A DNA stretch of 64,000 nucleotides from Lentilactobacillus parabuchneri DSM 5707 = NBRC 107865 (GCF_001435315.1 NZ_AZGK01000001.1:438491-502490), one strand, 5' to 3'. Counted from the first letter of the stretch, positions 26,413 to 35,482 are shown. The notes: generated by a model from the letters alone, not told the origin. Translations and numbers: made by a program.

Positions 26413-27518
26413 TTAATCACCCCAAGATCAGTCAGAACCTTTGACACCATTTCTTGATATTGCGGTTGTTGAGCGACTAACTGCTCACAGGCGTCAGTTA
26501 AATTCAGGCGCAAACGGCCCTTACGATCCACGACTGATTCAGCATGCACCATCGAGCTTAAAACTGATTCGTCAACGGCTGCAGCGGTGGCGCGGAAAAA
26601 TAAATCAATCTTGTTATCGTTGAAGCGGGTGACCGTATCAAAATCAGTTGTCGGAAAGTGATCAACTTGATTGGCAGTTGAAAAGGCGAATACAATTTCA
26701 CCGCTGCCATTGCCAATATAGCCGCCAGTCCGGTTAATTCCGACAGTTGCCCGCTTTGCCATTCGTTTGAGTTGGCGGGCGTTCAGGGGAGCATCTGTGG
26801 CCAATACAGTGATGATGGAACCCTTTTCTTCTTTTTTCTTCGTTTCTGCCAATAATTTTGCCAGTGGTTCGCCAATTGGCATACCGTTGACAATCAAATC
26901 GGTCAGATAGCCATAATTAGTCATGACTAACGCCCCAACCGTATATTGATGTTTGTCATCAACGGTTACGACCCGAGAAGCGGAGCCAATGCCACCCTTG
27001 AGGTCATAACACATCATCCCCCGGCCACTGCCGACAGCGCCCTCTTCAAAGGTTTCACCAGCATCATTCAACGTGCGATTGACATCGTCTTCGGTAATCC
27101 GCATTTTTCGAATATTTGAAACATCGCCGTCATTACACTCAGCCACCACTGGATTGACAGTACTGGTGGTATCCCCAATTTCTGGATTGTCTTTCAACAT
27201 CCACTTGGTGAGTGCGTTCACCGCCGTTCCAACGCCAAACGTGTTGGTCATGACGATCGGCGTTTCGAGCGTTCCCAGTTCATCAATTTGAACCAGGCCG
27301 ACGCTCTTGCCAAATCCGTTAATGACATAAGCGGCTGCGGGCACCTTGTGGCGAAATAAATTGCCGGTGTGAGGAAAGATTGTGGTCACCCCGCTGTGAA
27401 CATCGCCCTCATCAACGGTTGTTTGACCAACCTTAACGCCGGAAACGTCGGTAATGAGATTACGTGGCCCTTTTACCCGTTGTGAAACATCATTGTGTAA
27501 ATCAACTGTTAGTCCCAT
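26409..27518 (-). CDS. P1 (DmpA) family peptidase, aminopeptidase/D-esterase type
   Basis: A 369-residue protein of the self-processing DmpA/BapA family. The N-terminal part contains LITDVSGVKVGQTTV. The predicted self-cleavage site is Gly233-Ser234 in KGSIITVLATDAPL, Ser234 becoming the nucleophile of the beta subunit, and GGYIGNGSGEIVFAFS follows. Family members release N-terminal L-, D- or beta-amino acids from short peptides. There is no signal peptide. The gene starts 20 bp after the CPBP protease gene and overlaps the C39-like gene. Relaxed stereochemistry would suit peptides with D- or beta-linked residues, such as cell-wall fragments; that is inference. Confidence 0.85.
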   Translation of the reverse strand: MGLTVDLHNDVSQRVKGPRNLITDVSGVKVGQTTVDEGDVHSGVTTIFPHTGNLFRHKVPAAAYVINGFGKSVGLVQIDELGTLETPIVMTNTFGVGTAVNALTKWMLKDNPEIGDTTSTVNPVVAECNDGDVSNIRKMRITEDDVNRTLNDAGETFEEGAVGSGRGMMCYDLKGGIGSASRVVTVDDKHQYTVGALVMTNYGYLTDLIVNGMPIGEPLAKLLAETKKKEEKGSIITVLATDAPLNARQLKRMAKRATVGINRTGGYIGNGSGEIVFAFSTANQVDHFPTTDFDTVTRFNDNKIDLFFRATAAAVDESVLSSMVHAESVVDRKGRLRLNLTDACEQLVAQQPQYQEMVSKVLTDLGVIK

Positions 27519-27538
27519 GAATGATCATCCTTCCAGAT

Positions 27539-28255
27539 TTATTGTATAGAAAAGATCGAAAAAATCATTGCTCCCACAGCGACCAAATTATTCAGGAAAT
27601 GCAGCCCAATCGAAACTTTCAGATTGCGAGTTGTTACATACAAATATGCAAGCATTCCACCTAAAATGGCATACGTCAAAAAACTGATGACGTTAAAATG
27701 GGCCCAGTTTGGATCCATATGCATCATTGAAAAAACGGCGCCACTGACGATGATCGGTGCCCATTTGCTGGTTGAACTGAAAAAGGCATCCACCAAAAAG
27801 CCCCGAAAAATGGTTTCCTCTAAAATTGGTGAACAAAAGATGGCCGTAAATCCCATCAAAATGAGACTTAAATGATTACTCGATAAAATCGTTTGAATTT
27901 CCTGGTTATTGTCAGTCTGGGTAACGTGGTAGACCACTTTGTTAAGGTTTCCCAAAACCATTTCAAGAATAATAAAGGCTACCCAGAAAATAACGATTTG
28001 TTTCACGTTATTGCCAGTCAGCGGCTTTCTTTCAGGCCGACCGTATTTACGGTAAGCGTATTGAGCCAACCAAATCGCAACGACAAACCCTAAAATGTAG
28101 CCGATCCCAACCACATAATTTGCTAAATTGGATAATTTTCCTGAAACAATAACCATCAATGGAAGCTGAACGACGCCGACCAAAATGATCAAGGCAAAAA
28201 AAATCATTAAACGTTCAAAATAGTCACCAAACGTTAATTTTTCGGTATTTTTCAT
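27539..28255 (-). CDS. CPBP family intramembrane metalloprotease
   Basis: A 238-residue multi-span membrane protein with the CPBP (Abi) motifs EETIFRGFL (motif 1, Glu-Glu and Arg), MMHMDPNW (His) and FLNNLVAVG near the C-terminus. Family members are membrane-embedded proteases; in lactobacilli some are tied to bacteriocin immunity or processing. The ATG at 28253-28255 follows GAGGAG and lies 21 bp after the S53 gene, so the two are likely co-transcribed. It might process a membrane or propeptide substrate of that operon, but no substrate is evident. Confidence 0.85.
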   Translation of the reverse strand: MKNTEKLTFGDYFERLMIFFALIILVGVVQLPLMVIVSGKLSNLANYVVGIGYILGFVVAIWLAQYAYRKYGRPERKPLTGNNVKQIVIFWVAFIILEMVLGNLNKVVYHVTQTDNNQEIQTILSSNHLSLILMGFTAIFCSPILEETIFRGFLVDAFFSSTSKWAPIIVSGAVFSMMHMDPNWAHFNVISFLTYAILGGMLAYLYVTTRNLKVSIGLHFLNNLVAVGAMIFSIFSIQ

Positions 28256-28276
28256 ACAAAATCTCCTCAAGAACGC

Positions 28277-30136
28277 TTATTCGTTAAACGCTTTATTCAA
28301 CGCAGTAAAATCAACGGTTCCTAATCCAGTTGCCTGATTATAAAGCTTACCGGGTTGGCCCGTGTAGTACAAATTTGTATTATTTGTTCGGCTGTCCAAC
28401 GGCTTAAATGGCGAATCAGATCGCTTGGCAAATTTATAAATTTGAGGATTCCAAAAACCTAATCGCCCAGTCGTATTAAAGTCAGACAGCAACACGCTGG
28501 CCGCAGCCATTTGCGGCGCAACAATACTGGTTCCGCCGGTAATGAGCCACTGTCCCTTGGAATTGCGATTGTTCTTGGGGGTGATAAACATACTGTACCC
28601 GGTATTTGGATCCGCATTGGCGGAAATGTCCGGTAGGTTCCGCCCACTCTTTTTGCCACTCTGCTTAACGGCATGCTTCAACAGAACTGGTTGGCCCAGC
28701 TTAAACTGCCATAACTTGATCGCGTTATAAGTGCCGATTCCGCTGACCCCTTTTTGATAACTGGGTACCGGATTATATCGGCTAAAACCGCCACCACTGC
28801 CGGCAAAGAAGCTTTGCAGCATATCTAAATTGCCGAAGAAGCGTTGGTGCTTATAGTTAGGGTACAGAAATTCAACGCCCCACGCACGCTCCTTGGTAAT
28901 CGATACTTTCTTTTTATTCACCGTGTAGGTCTTGGGTAAAGTCGTCCCACCCACAGCCGTCACATAGGGTGAATTGGAAGGCGTATCAACGGAAAGCCCA
29001 GTGGTTAAGCCGGTAGTAATCCCATCATAAGCGCCGTTATCACCAGTTGCGGTAAAGACACTGATCCCTTGTGCAGCAGCCTGTTCAAACAGCAGGTTCA
29101 TAATCTGATTATATTTTTTGGGTGTGATCCCCTGTTTCATTTCGTAAGCCACTTGGGCTTCGCTTTGGCCCCAGCTGAGTGAGAGCGTGTCCGCAACGTT
29201 TTGGCCAACTGCCGCGGCAATTGAGTTCACCATCCCGATGATATTTGGCTTGGCAATATATGTCCGAATGTTGCTGTCTGGCGCAATCGCCCCTGCCTGC
29301 TCCACGTCGATTGTGGATTCGTCATACCCGTCCCAACTGCCCTTGTAGCCGTTGGTTCGATAAATGCTCAACCGATTTGATTTGACGTTGATTCCTTCAT
29401 CATCCCAGTAGCGATAAACATCGTTTGGGTGAAAATTAGCGAATGAAATAATCCCAATCGTCTTACTTCGGCCAGTTGCGCCTTTGTCATATAAGGACTG
29501 CAGCTTGTAACGATTGACGAACCGGATTGGCGAATACTTCTTTGATGCGCCGGATGTTGCTGAATGCGGCGTGATCGTATGAAGTGAGGAAGGCTGATAG
29601 GCAACCTTATTCGAAGAAAATGGTGAATAGTTGGATAATCCAAAAATTGTATAAACAACCTTAGATAATTTTTTGGGCAATTTCGGGTTGGAAGTGGCCT
29701 TTTGAAACTTCACTTCGCCATTATTAACGTTGACTAATTTAACCTTAAATGCTTTTTCAATGTTTTTCGTTGACCCTTTTACGACCATAATTAAATTACC
29801 CTTGTATGTTTGGGCTTTCAAATGATGCTTGTGTAAGTAATTTTTTAAGGCCTTGATTTTACTTGGGCTTTGACTAAACCGTTTGGAAAAAGTCCCCGGC
29901 GTCACAAATTTTCGATAGCTCGAGGAGTTGGGATTAACTGAGTCATAAACGAACTTGTGAAGTGTCTTTTGGCTTTTAGGCCGTAAGACGATATCGACTA
30001 GTTGTTGTTTGGAATCAGACACATTCGTTGTTGAACTTGCCTGAACTGATCCAAACGCACCAACAAACAGGGTCAGTGTGATCACGACCCCAACTGTGGC
30101 AGATATCAATAGTCTCTTAAGCAAATCCTTTTTCAT
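28277..30136 (-). CDS. Secreted S53 family peptidase (second sedolisin paralogue)
   Basis: A 619-residue preproenzyme. The signal peptide is about residues 1-34, the pro-kumamolisin domain about 45-165, then the S53 domain. It has Glu273 and Asp277 in DESTIDVEQAG, a normal LSLSWGQSE motif, Asp366 in ATGDNGAYDG and Ser537 in GGTSIVAPQMAA. All catalytic residues are present. It shares the block LYYTGQPGKLYNQATGLGT exactly with the paralogue at 16504-18381, but much of the rest has diverged. It is the second gene of a five-gene protease operon (small membrane protein, S53, CPBP, P1, C39-like). Activity at low external pH is expected from the family. Confidence 0.9.
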   Translation of the reverse strand: MKKDLLKRLLISATVGVVITLTLFVGAFGSVQASSTTNVSDSKQQLVDIVLRPKSQKTLHKFVYDSVNPNSSSYRKFVTPGTFSKRFSQSPSKIKALKNYLHKHHLKAQTYKGNLIMVVKGSTKNIEKAFKVKLVNVNNGEVKFQKATSNPKLPKKLSKVVYTIFGLSNYSPFSSNKVAYQPSSLHTITPHSATSGASKKYSPIRFVNRYKLQSLYDKGATGRSKTIGIISFANFHPNDVYRYWDDEGINVKSNRLSIYRTNGYKGSWDGYDESTIDVEQAGAIAPDSNIRTYIAKPNIIGMVNSIAAAVGQNVADTLSLSWGQSEAQVAYEMKQGITPKKYNQIMNLLFEQAAAQGISVFTATGDNGAYDGITTGLTTGLSVDTPSNSPYVTAVGGTTLPKTYTVNKKKVSITKERAWGVEFLYPNYKHQRFFGNLDMLQSFFAGSGGGFSRYNPVPSYQKGVSGIGTYNAIKLWQFKLGQPVLLKHAVKQSGKKSGRNLPDISANADPNTGYSMFITPKNNRNSKGQWLITGGTSIVAPQMAAASVLLSDFNTTGRLGFWNPQIYKFAKRSDSPFKPLDSRTNNTNLYYTGQPGKLYNQATGLGTVDFTALNKAFNE

Positions 30137-30163
30137 CCAATTCCCCTTCAGTTCAATAAAATC

Positions 30164-30400
30164 TTATTTGTTTTCTTGATCCTTTTCCTGTTGGTCTCGC
30201 TTCGCTTGAATTTTGGCGTCATGCTGGCGAACTAAAACCACCACCAGCGGCGTCAAAATCAGTCGAATTAAAATAATTGCAATCAACCAAATAATTGCAA
30301 ATGACCAAACCGATAATGACAATGTTTTTGTTATGTAAAACGCGGCAATCAGCACAAACAGGACTGCGGCAAGTATTAAAAATAATTTGTTCTTTTTCAA
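30164..30400 (-). CDS. Small membrane protein heading the S53-CPBP operon
   Basis: A 78-residue protein with two membrane segments ([18 protein letters not shown] and [19 protein letters not shown]) and a highly charged C-terminal tail ([13 protein letters not shown]). Not recognised. Its stop is 27 bp ahead of the S53 start and it has its own upstream ribosome binding site (AGAAACACC region is weak). The position suggests it is the first gene of the protease operon, perhaps an anchor or chaperone for it. Confidence 0.6.
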   Translation of the reverse strand: MKKNKLFLILAAVLFVLIAAFYITKTLSLSVWSFAIIWLIAIILIRLILTPLVVVLVRQHDAKIQAKRDQQEKDQENK

Positions 30401-30482
30401 GGTGTTTCTCCAGTCAAATTTCTTATTTCATATTATCATACTTCACCAGTTGAATTCACGAATGAATTGTCAAAGTTACAGT

Positions 30483-30512
30483 TTGTCTTTACCGCGTTGC
30501 CACCGATATAAT
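30483..30512 (+). promoter_or_regulatory. Promoter of mscL
   Basis: TTGTCT (30483-30488), an 18-bp spacer and a perfect TATAAT (30507-30512). The ribosome binding site and mscL start follow about 45 bp later. Confidence 0.75.
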
Positions 30513-30557
30513 GAATGTAATGACAATAACACACCCATTGAGAGGAGAAAAATGATT

Positions 30558-30923
30558 ATGTTAAAAGAATTTAAAGCCTTTATTGCTCGGGGAAATGTCA
30601 TCGACCTGGCAGTCGGGGTTATTATTGGTGGCGCATTTACTGCGATTGTCACCTCATTGACCAACAACTTGATTAACCCACTGATCGGCTTGTTTTTAGG
30701 AAAAATTGATCTGTCAAATCTGATGGTCAAGGTTGGCGGGGCAACGTTTAAGTATGGTGCGTTTATCAACTCGATTATTAATTTCCTGATTGTCGCCTTT
30801 GTCGTCTTCATCTTAATTAAAATGCTCAATAAGTTTCTCAAACGGCAGCCACAAAAACCAGTTGTCGATAACAAAGAAGTTCTACTTTCAGAAATTAGGG
30901 ACTTGTTAAAAGATAAACAATAG
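30558..30923 (+). CDS. mscL: Large-conductance mechanosensitive channel
   Basis: A 121-residue MscL with the amphipathic N-terminus [19 protein letters not shown], the pore-lining first helix ([19 protein letters not shown]), the second membrane helix around [15 protein letters not shown] and a charged cytoplasmic tail. It opens under membrane tension to release solutes in hypo-osmotic shock. Two ATG codons (30552, 30558) follow AGGAG; the second matches the usual family N-terminus. The gene is divergent from the protease operon and transcribed alone. Confidence 0.94.
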   Translation: MLKEFKAFIARGNVIDLAVGVIIGGAFTAIVTSLTNNLINPLIGLFLGKIDLSNLMVKVGGATFKYGAFINSIINFLIVAFVVFILIKMLNKFLKRQPQKPVVDNKEVLLSEIRDLLKDKQ

Positions 30924-31046
30924 CCTGCTTTTCAGCCGCCTAAATGATTCAAAAGCGCCAATTCATTGCGATTCAAGCGCTTGTAGGATAGAATCAGAAG
31001 TGTGAACAGAAATTTTTATTTCCAAAATTTGAGAAGAGGTTTTGTT

Positions 31047-33764
31047 ATGAGAACGTTTGCTATCAGGGCCCGAGACGGGGTTATGGAATTAAACTATTCA
31101 GAAGATTCCAACCGACCCCCATTTCGGAAGTTTATGATCACTTATAACCCCAAATTTTCAATTGGCGATAATCTTGAGAACATCAAAGCAGCATTGACAG
31201 GATTACCCATTGACGCCGCAATTATTGAAAATTCACTCGACTATGAATTTTCTGACACCGTCATCGGCATCAATCATCAAAAAATTGACATTGGCTTGGC
31301 GATTGCCAATATGATGAATATTCCGGTTGTTAATTTGCACCACGTCAAAGAAGTTGGCCTGAAAAAAGCTGTCGCGGAAAAAGAAGCATACTTAAAGTGG
31401 CATCTAGACTATTACGGCGAATATGCCGGGAAGCGAAACTATGGTCAAGAAGCCATGCTGACAATCGGAAATGGTTACTTTGGACTGCGGGGTGCCTACG
31501 TTGAATCCCACGCCGACAAGGATAATTATCCAGGCATGTACGTTGCCGGTGTCTTCAACCAGTTAACCACTAAAATTAACGATCGCGACGTTGTCAATGA
31601 GGACTTGGTCAACTTGCCGAATGCCCAGTACCTGAGCTTTGGTGTTGATCATCAGCAACCATTTACCATTAAGAAAGCCGATATTCAAGATATTTACCGA
31701 AGCCTTGATCTTAAGACCGGCACGTTGACGACGACGTTGCACATCCAGCTGGCTACCGGCCACATCATCCAAGTTCGGGCCACAAAGGCAGCCAACATGA
31801 ACCAGTGGCACCGTTATGCCATCAAATACGAATTAAAGCCGATCAACTTTTCCGGCAGTGTTCAGATCTATTCCGGCATTGACGGCAGTGTCATTAACGG
31901 CAATGTGGAGCGATATCAAGACTTTGATCAACACCATATCGACGTGATTGGAATGGCCGCACACGACGATCAGATTTCAATGACCGGCCAAACCAAGACC
32001 TCCCACGTCCAGTTTGTCATTAATGCTAAGTTATCCAGCAAGGATTATGATACCAAGAAATTAATCAGTACGACTACTGAGGAAAAGCAAATTGAACAAT
32101 CCTTGAGTATCAATGTTGAACCTGGACAGGAATACGAGTTCGAAAAAAATGTCACGGTCTTTACCAGTGATGATCCAAATGCCAATCTCGATGTTGACGC
32201 CCAAAACGAACTAAACGACGCTTCCTTTGAAGATACGTTATCCGATAGTGAAAAGTTCTGGAAAAACGTTTGGCAGCATTCAGACATTGAGATCGAAAAT
32301 GATCTAACCTCGCAAAAGCTGACTCGGGTGAATATTTTTCATATGCTGGTCACCAGTGCGGCGTTGGCTTCCGGGAAGCTGGACACGTCGGTTGGTGCCC
32401 GTGGACTTCACGGAGAAGCTTATCGGGGGCATATCTTCTGGGATGTCACATTTGACTTGCCTTTTTATGCGATTCACTACCCGGCCATTGCCAAACAATG
32501 CCTGATCTATCGTTATCACCGAATTGGTGAAGCAAGAAAATATGCCGCTTCCGAAAATAAACAAGGCGCCATGTATCCTTGGCAGTCCGGCATGTATGGT
32601 GATGAACAGTCCCAATTCGTTCATTTGAACCCGGTCAGCGGTCAATGGGATCCTGATAACAGCCGGCTTCAACGACACGTTTCCATTTCCGTTGCCTATG
32701 ACGTGATTAACTACGTCCACATTACCGGCGATCAAGCCTTTATGAACGACTATGGATTAGAAATGCTGCTTTCTATCTGCAAGTTCTGGGTCAGCATGAC
32801 GACCTATGACAAGGATGCGGATCGCTATGATATTCACCATGTCATGGGACCGGACGAATTTCACGAGGAATATCCAAACTCAAATGACCACGGTTTAACC
32901 AACAATGCCTATACCAACATTATGGTCTCCTGGTTGTTTGACCAAGTGGCGACGTTGGTTGGCAATGCAGACCCGGACGTTTTAAAAGCGGCCAGTGAGA
33001 AAGCTGAATTTGACCAACAACTGCTGGATCAGATGAATGATATCGCTCATAAGCTGCGTTTGGATATCAACGAAGAAGGTATTATCGGCCAGTTTACCGG
33101 ATACTTCAACCTATCGAAGCTGAACTTTGATTCGTACCGTAAGAAGTACGGCGACATTTCCCGAATTGACCGGTTGCTTAAAGGCGAAGGCAAATCACCG
33201 GACGCCTACCAAGTTGCCAAGCAGGCTGATACATTGATGGCATACTATGTTTTACCGTTCGATGAAGTCCAGAAAGTCATTAACCGCTTGGGCTACACAT
33301 TGCCTGCCAACTTCTTTACCAGCAATCTACGTTTCTACCTTGACCGGACAACTCATGGATCAACACTTTCAAGAATTGTATACTCGGTTCTCGACGAGAT
33401 TGATGGCAACATGGACCAATCCTGGCAGTTATTCTCAACTGCGCTGTTCTCCGATTACTACGATATTCAAGGTGGAACGACCGCAGAAGGTATTCACCTT
33501 GGCGTGATGGGTGCGACGCTTCAGATTGAAACCAAATACTATGGCGGTGTGCGTTTCGATACCGACCAAGTCACAATTAACCCTCACCTGCCAAGTACTT
33601 GGAGTAAAATTTCCTTCAAGCAAACTTATCAAGGCATCAACTATCAATTTGTAATTGGGCACCACCGGCTTGATGTTACAGCCGATGCCGACACCCACGT
33701 CAATATTGCTGGTAAAGCTTATTCATTAACGAAAAATAAAATGACGACAGTCGCATACAAATAA
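31047..33764 (+). CDS. Glycoside hydrolase family 65 disaccharide phosphorylase with N-terminal extension
   Basis: A 905-residue GH65 protein. The N-terminal beta-sandwich begins near residue 115 and contains LTIGNGYFGLRGAY. The (alpha/alpha)6 barrel contains RGLHGEAYRGHIFWD, and the general acid Glu604 is in MGPDEFHEE. GH65 enzymes split maltose, trehalose, kojibiose or nigerose with phosphate to beta-glucose-1-phosphate plus a sugar. Beta-phosphoglucomutase follows 19 bp downstream and completes that pathway. Known bacterial GH65 phosphorylases are about 750-790 residues. The extra roughly 110 residues at the N-terminus are unexplained and contain an alpha/beta-looking stretch. Sugar specificity cannot be read by eye, and no transporter lies nearby. 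Confidence 0.88.
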   Translation: MRTFAIRARDGVMELNYSEDSNRPPFRKFMITYNPKFSIGDNLENIKAALTGLPIDAAIIENSLDYEFSDTVIGINHQKIDIGLAIANMMNIPVVNLHHVKEVGLKKAVAEKEAYLKWHLDYYGEYAGKRNYGQEAMLTIGNGYFGLRGAYVESHADKDNYPGMYVAGVFNQLTTKINDRDVVNEDLVNLPNAQYLSFGVDHQQPFTIKKADIQDIYRSLDLKTGTLTTTLHIQLATGHIIQVRATKAANMNQWHRYAIKYELKPINFSGSVQIYSGIDGSVINGNVERYQDFDQHHIDVIGMAAHDDQISMTGQTKTSHVQFVINAKLSSKDYDTKKLISTTTEEKQIEQSLSINVEPGQEYEFEKNVTVFTSDDPNANLDVDAQNELNDASFEDTLSDSEKFWKNVWQHSDIEIENDLTSQKLTRVNIFHMLVTSAALASGKLDTSVGARGLHGEAYRGHIFWDVTFDLPFYAIHYPAIAKQCLIYRYHRIGEARKYAASENKQGAMYPWQSGMYGDEQSQFVHLNPVSGQWDPDNSRLQRHVSISVAYDVINYVHITGDQAFMNDYGLEMLLSICKFWVSMTTYDKDADRYDIHHVMGPDEFHEEYPNSNDHGLTNNAYTNIMVSWLFDQVATLVGNADPDVLKAASEKAEFDQQLLDQMNDIAHKLRLDINEEGIIGQFTGYFNLSKLNFDSYRKKYGDISRIDRLLKGEGKSPDAYQVAKQADTLMAYYVLPFDEVQKVINRLGYTLPANFFTSNLRFYLDRTTHGSTLSRIVYSVLDEIDGNMDQSWQLFSTALFSDYYDIQGGTTAEGIHLGVMGATLQIETKYYGGVRFDTDQVTINPHLPSTWSKISFKQTYQGINYQFVIGHHRLDVTADADTHVNIAGKAYSLTKNKMTTVAYK

Positions 33765-33783
33765 TCCGAAGGAGTGAAATAAA

Positions 33784-34458
33784 ATGGCAAAGTTTTCTGA
33801 TATTAAAGGGTTCGTATTTGATTTAGATGGTGTGATTACCGATACGTCGGTCTTTCACAGTCAAGCATGGCATCAAGTCGCTGACAAGGTGGGTGCCCCG
33901 TGGTCCAAAGAATTAGAAGATGGCCTCAAGGGAATCAGTCGAATGGATTCGCTGGAAATGATCCTCAAGGCCGGCAATCTCCAAGATAAATATACCGATG
34001 ACCAAAAAGTCGACTTAGCCACGGAAAAAAATACCAATTATTTAAAATTGGTTGACCAAATGACGCCGGCTAACATTCTGCCTGGAATCAAAGATTTCCT
34101 CGACGAAATCAAAGATGGCGGCTATCTCCTCTCGTTGGCTTCTGCTTCAAAAAACGCACCAAAAGTTTTACAAAAGCTCAACTTAACGGACTACTTCCCC
34201 AAAATCGTTGACCCCAAAACCTTGACCCACGGCAAACCGGATCCAGAAATCTATATTAAAGGTGCTGAATTGATCGACTTAGAGCCTGAACAATGCATCG
34301 GCGTGGAAGATGCGGCCGCTGGTGTTGAATCAATCAACGCGGCGGGTGAAACGTCAATTGGAATTGGTGACAAAACAATTTTAAAGGATGCTGACGTCAA
34401 CTTTGCCGATACTGCTGAGATGACTTTGAAAAATATTGAAGCCCAAATGGACGCCTAA
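33784..34458 (+). CDS. pgmB: Beta-phosphoglucomutase
   Basis: A 224-residue HAD-superfamily phosphomutase. The nucleophile Asp13 and general acid Asp15 are in FVFDLDGVITDT. The cap region contains GISRMDSLEMIL, followed by SLASASKNAPKVL and the acidic metal site VEDAAAGVESI. It converts beta-glucose-1-phosphate to glucose-6-phosphate. GAAGGAG lies 8 nt upstream of the ATG, and the gene is co-transcribed with the GH65 phosphorylase, which supplies its substrate. A terminator follows. Confidence 0.94.
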   Translation: MAKFSDIKGFVFDLDGVITDTSVFHSQAWHQVADKVGAPWSKELEDGLKGISRMDSLEMILKAGNLQDKYTDDQKVDLATEKNTNYLKLVDQMTPANILPGIKDFLDEIKDGGYLLSLASASKNAPKVLQKLNLTDYFPKIVDPKTLTHGKPDPEIYIKGAELIDLEPEQCIGVEDAAAGVESINAAGETSIGIGDKTILKDADVNFADTAEMTLKNIEAQMDA

Positions 34459-34480
34459 AGTTTGAATTGAATTGTACATT

Positions 34481-34525
34481 AAAAGGCCCGGACAAAGGTT
34501 TAAACGCTTTTATCCAGGCCTTTTT
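34481..34525 (+). terminator. Terminator after pgmB
   Basis: The hairpin AAAAGGCCCGGACAAAGG ... CTTTTATCCAGGCCTTTTT ends in five T, 23 bp after the stop. Confidence 0.88.
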
Positions 34526-34587
34526 GACTGTCACAAATTATTCAAATCTTAATTGTCATTCCAGAAAACATCCACTAGCCCACCAAG

Positions 34588-35358
34588 TTATTTGATCAGT
34601 CCGTAATGGCGCAATCCGTTAACAATGCCACCATTGATATTTGATTTAGTGACGTAAGTGGCTTTTTCTTTGGCTTCAGGGACCCCATTTCCCATCGCAA
34701 TTGGGAACTTGACTTCCGCAAACATTTGTAAATCGTTCATTTGGTCACCAAATGCATAGGATGGCACATCGCCTAAGTCCAACTTCTTCATCAATGCCTG
34801 AATGCCAGTCTGCTTTGAAACGCCCCATTTCATAGTGTCCAAACAGCGGGGGTTGTTTCTGACCAAGGACAACTGACCCTTGAATTTATCTTGATACAAC
34901 TTATCTTTATCATAGTTGAAGACGTTTAAGAAATTCACTTCATTGTGCTTATAAAATTCGGGGTCAACGTGCGGTGTTAAACGCAATAAACGATAATTGA
35001 CCTTCGTCATATCATTTTCAGCAGTTAGGGCAAATTCCTTATTATTGTAAAATGAAATCACGTCGCCCTGTTCTTTTGCGAATGCCAAAATATCTTCGAT
35101 CACCTTGTTATCGATTTGTTCTGCCTTTAACTTCTTGCCTTCGTACTGAACGTAACTTCCATTCGCACTCACCAGTGAGTTGATTCCGGTAGCATCAATG
35201 ACATATTGAATTTCAAAAATATTTCGCCCAGTGGAGATGACCGGCAAAATGTTATTTTTTCGCAATTCTTTGATAGCTGCGACATTTTCATCGGACACAT
35301 TTTTTTCGTTATCAAAGAGTGTCCCGTCCAAATCAAAAAACACAACCGCTTTATACAT
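34588..35358 (-). CDS. Cof-type HAD-IIB family phosphatase
   Basis: A 256-residue HAD hydrolase. Motif I is FFDLDGTLFDNE, motif II VISTGRN, motif III includes the lysine near MKWGVSKQTG, and motif IV is FGDQMNDLQMF. A C2B cap is inserted between motifs II and III. Such enzymes dephosphorylate sugar phosphates, FMN precursors or similar small metabolites in the cytoplasm; the substrate is not predictable. The ATG has GGAGG upstream. It converges on pgmB with the terminator between and diverges from the deoxynucleoside kinase gene. Confidence 0.88.
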   Translation of the reverse strand: MYKAVVFFDLDGTLFDNEKNVSDENVAAIKELRKNNILPVISTGRNIFEIQYVIDATGINSLVSANGSYVQYEGKKLKAEQIDNKVIEDILAFAKEQGDVISFYNNKEFALTAENDMTKVNYRLLRLTPHVDPEFYKHNEVNFLNVFNYDKDKLYQDKFKGQLSLVRNNPRCLDTMKWGVSKQTGIQALMKKLDLGDVPSYAFGDQMNDLQMFAEVKFPIAMGNGVPEAKEKATYVTKSNINGGIVNGLRHYGLIK

Positions 35359-35473
35359 TGAATTCCCTCCATTATTACCTTATTAACTACATTGTACTAC
35401 TTAATATGTTAACCATTTCGAAATTTAACTCGGGAGAACAGCAAGATTACATATATTGTGTGACAACATTTTG

Positions 35474-35482
35474 TGGTACACT
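35474..35482 (+). promoter_or_regulatory. Possible extended -10 promoter of the deoxynucleoside kinase gene
   Basis: TGGTACACT (35474-35482, reading TG-G-TACACT) lies about 35 bp ahead of the kinase ATG. TTGTGT upstream is only 15 bp away, so the -35 box is poor. Confidence 0.45.

Noticed and set aside
30387-30557. Possible longer MscL with an extra 57 residues
   Set aside because: The frame runs through a clear promoter (TTGTCT/TATAAT) and the ribosome binding site, and MscL proteins start at LKEFK.
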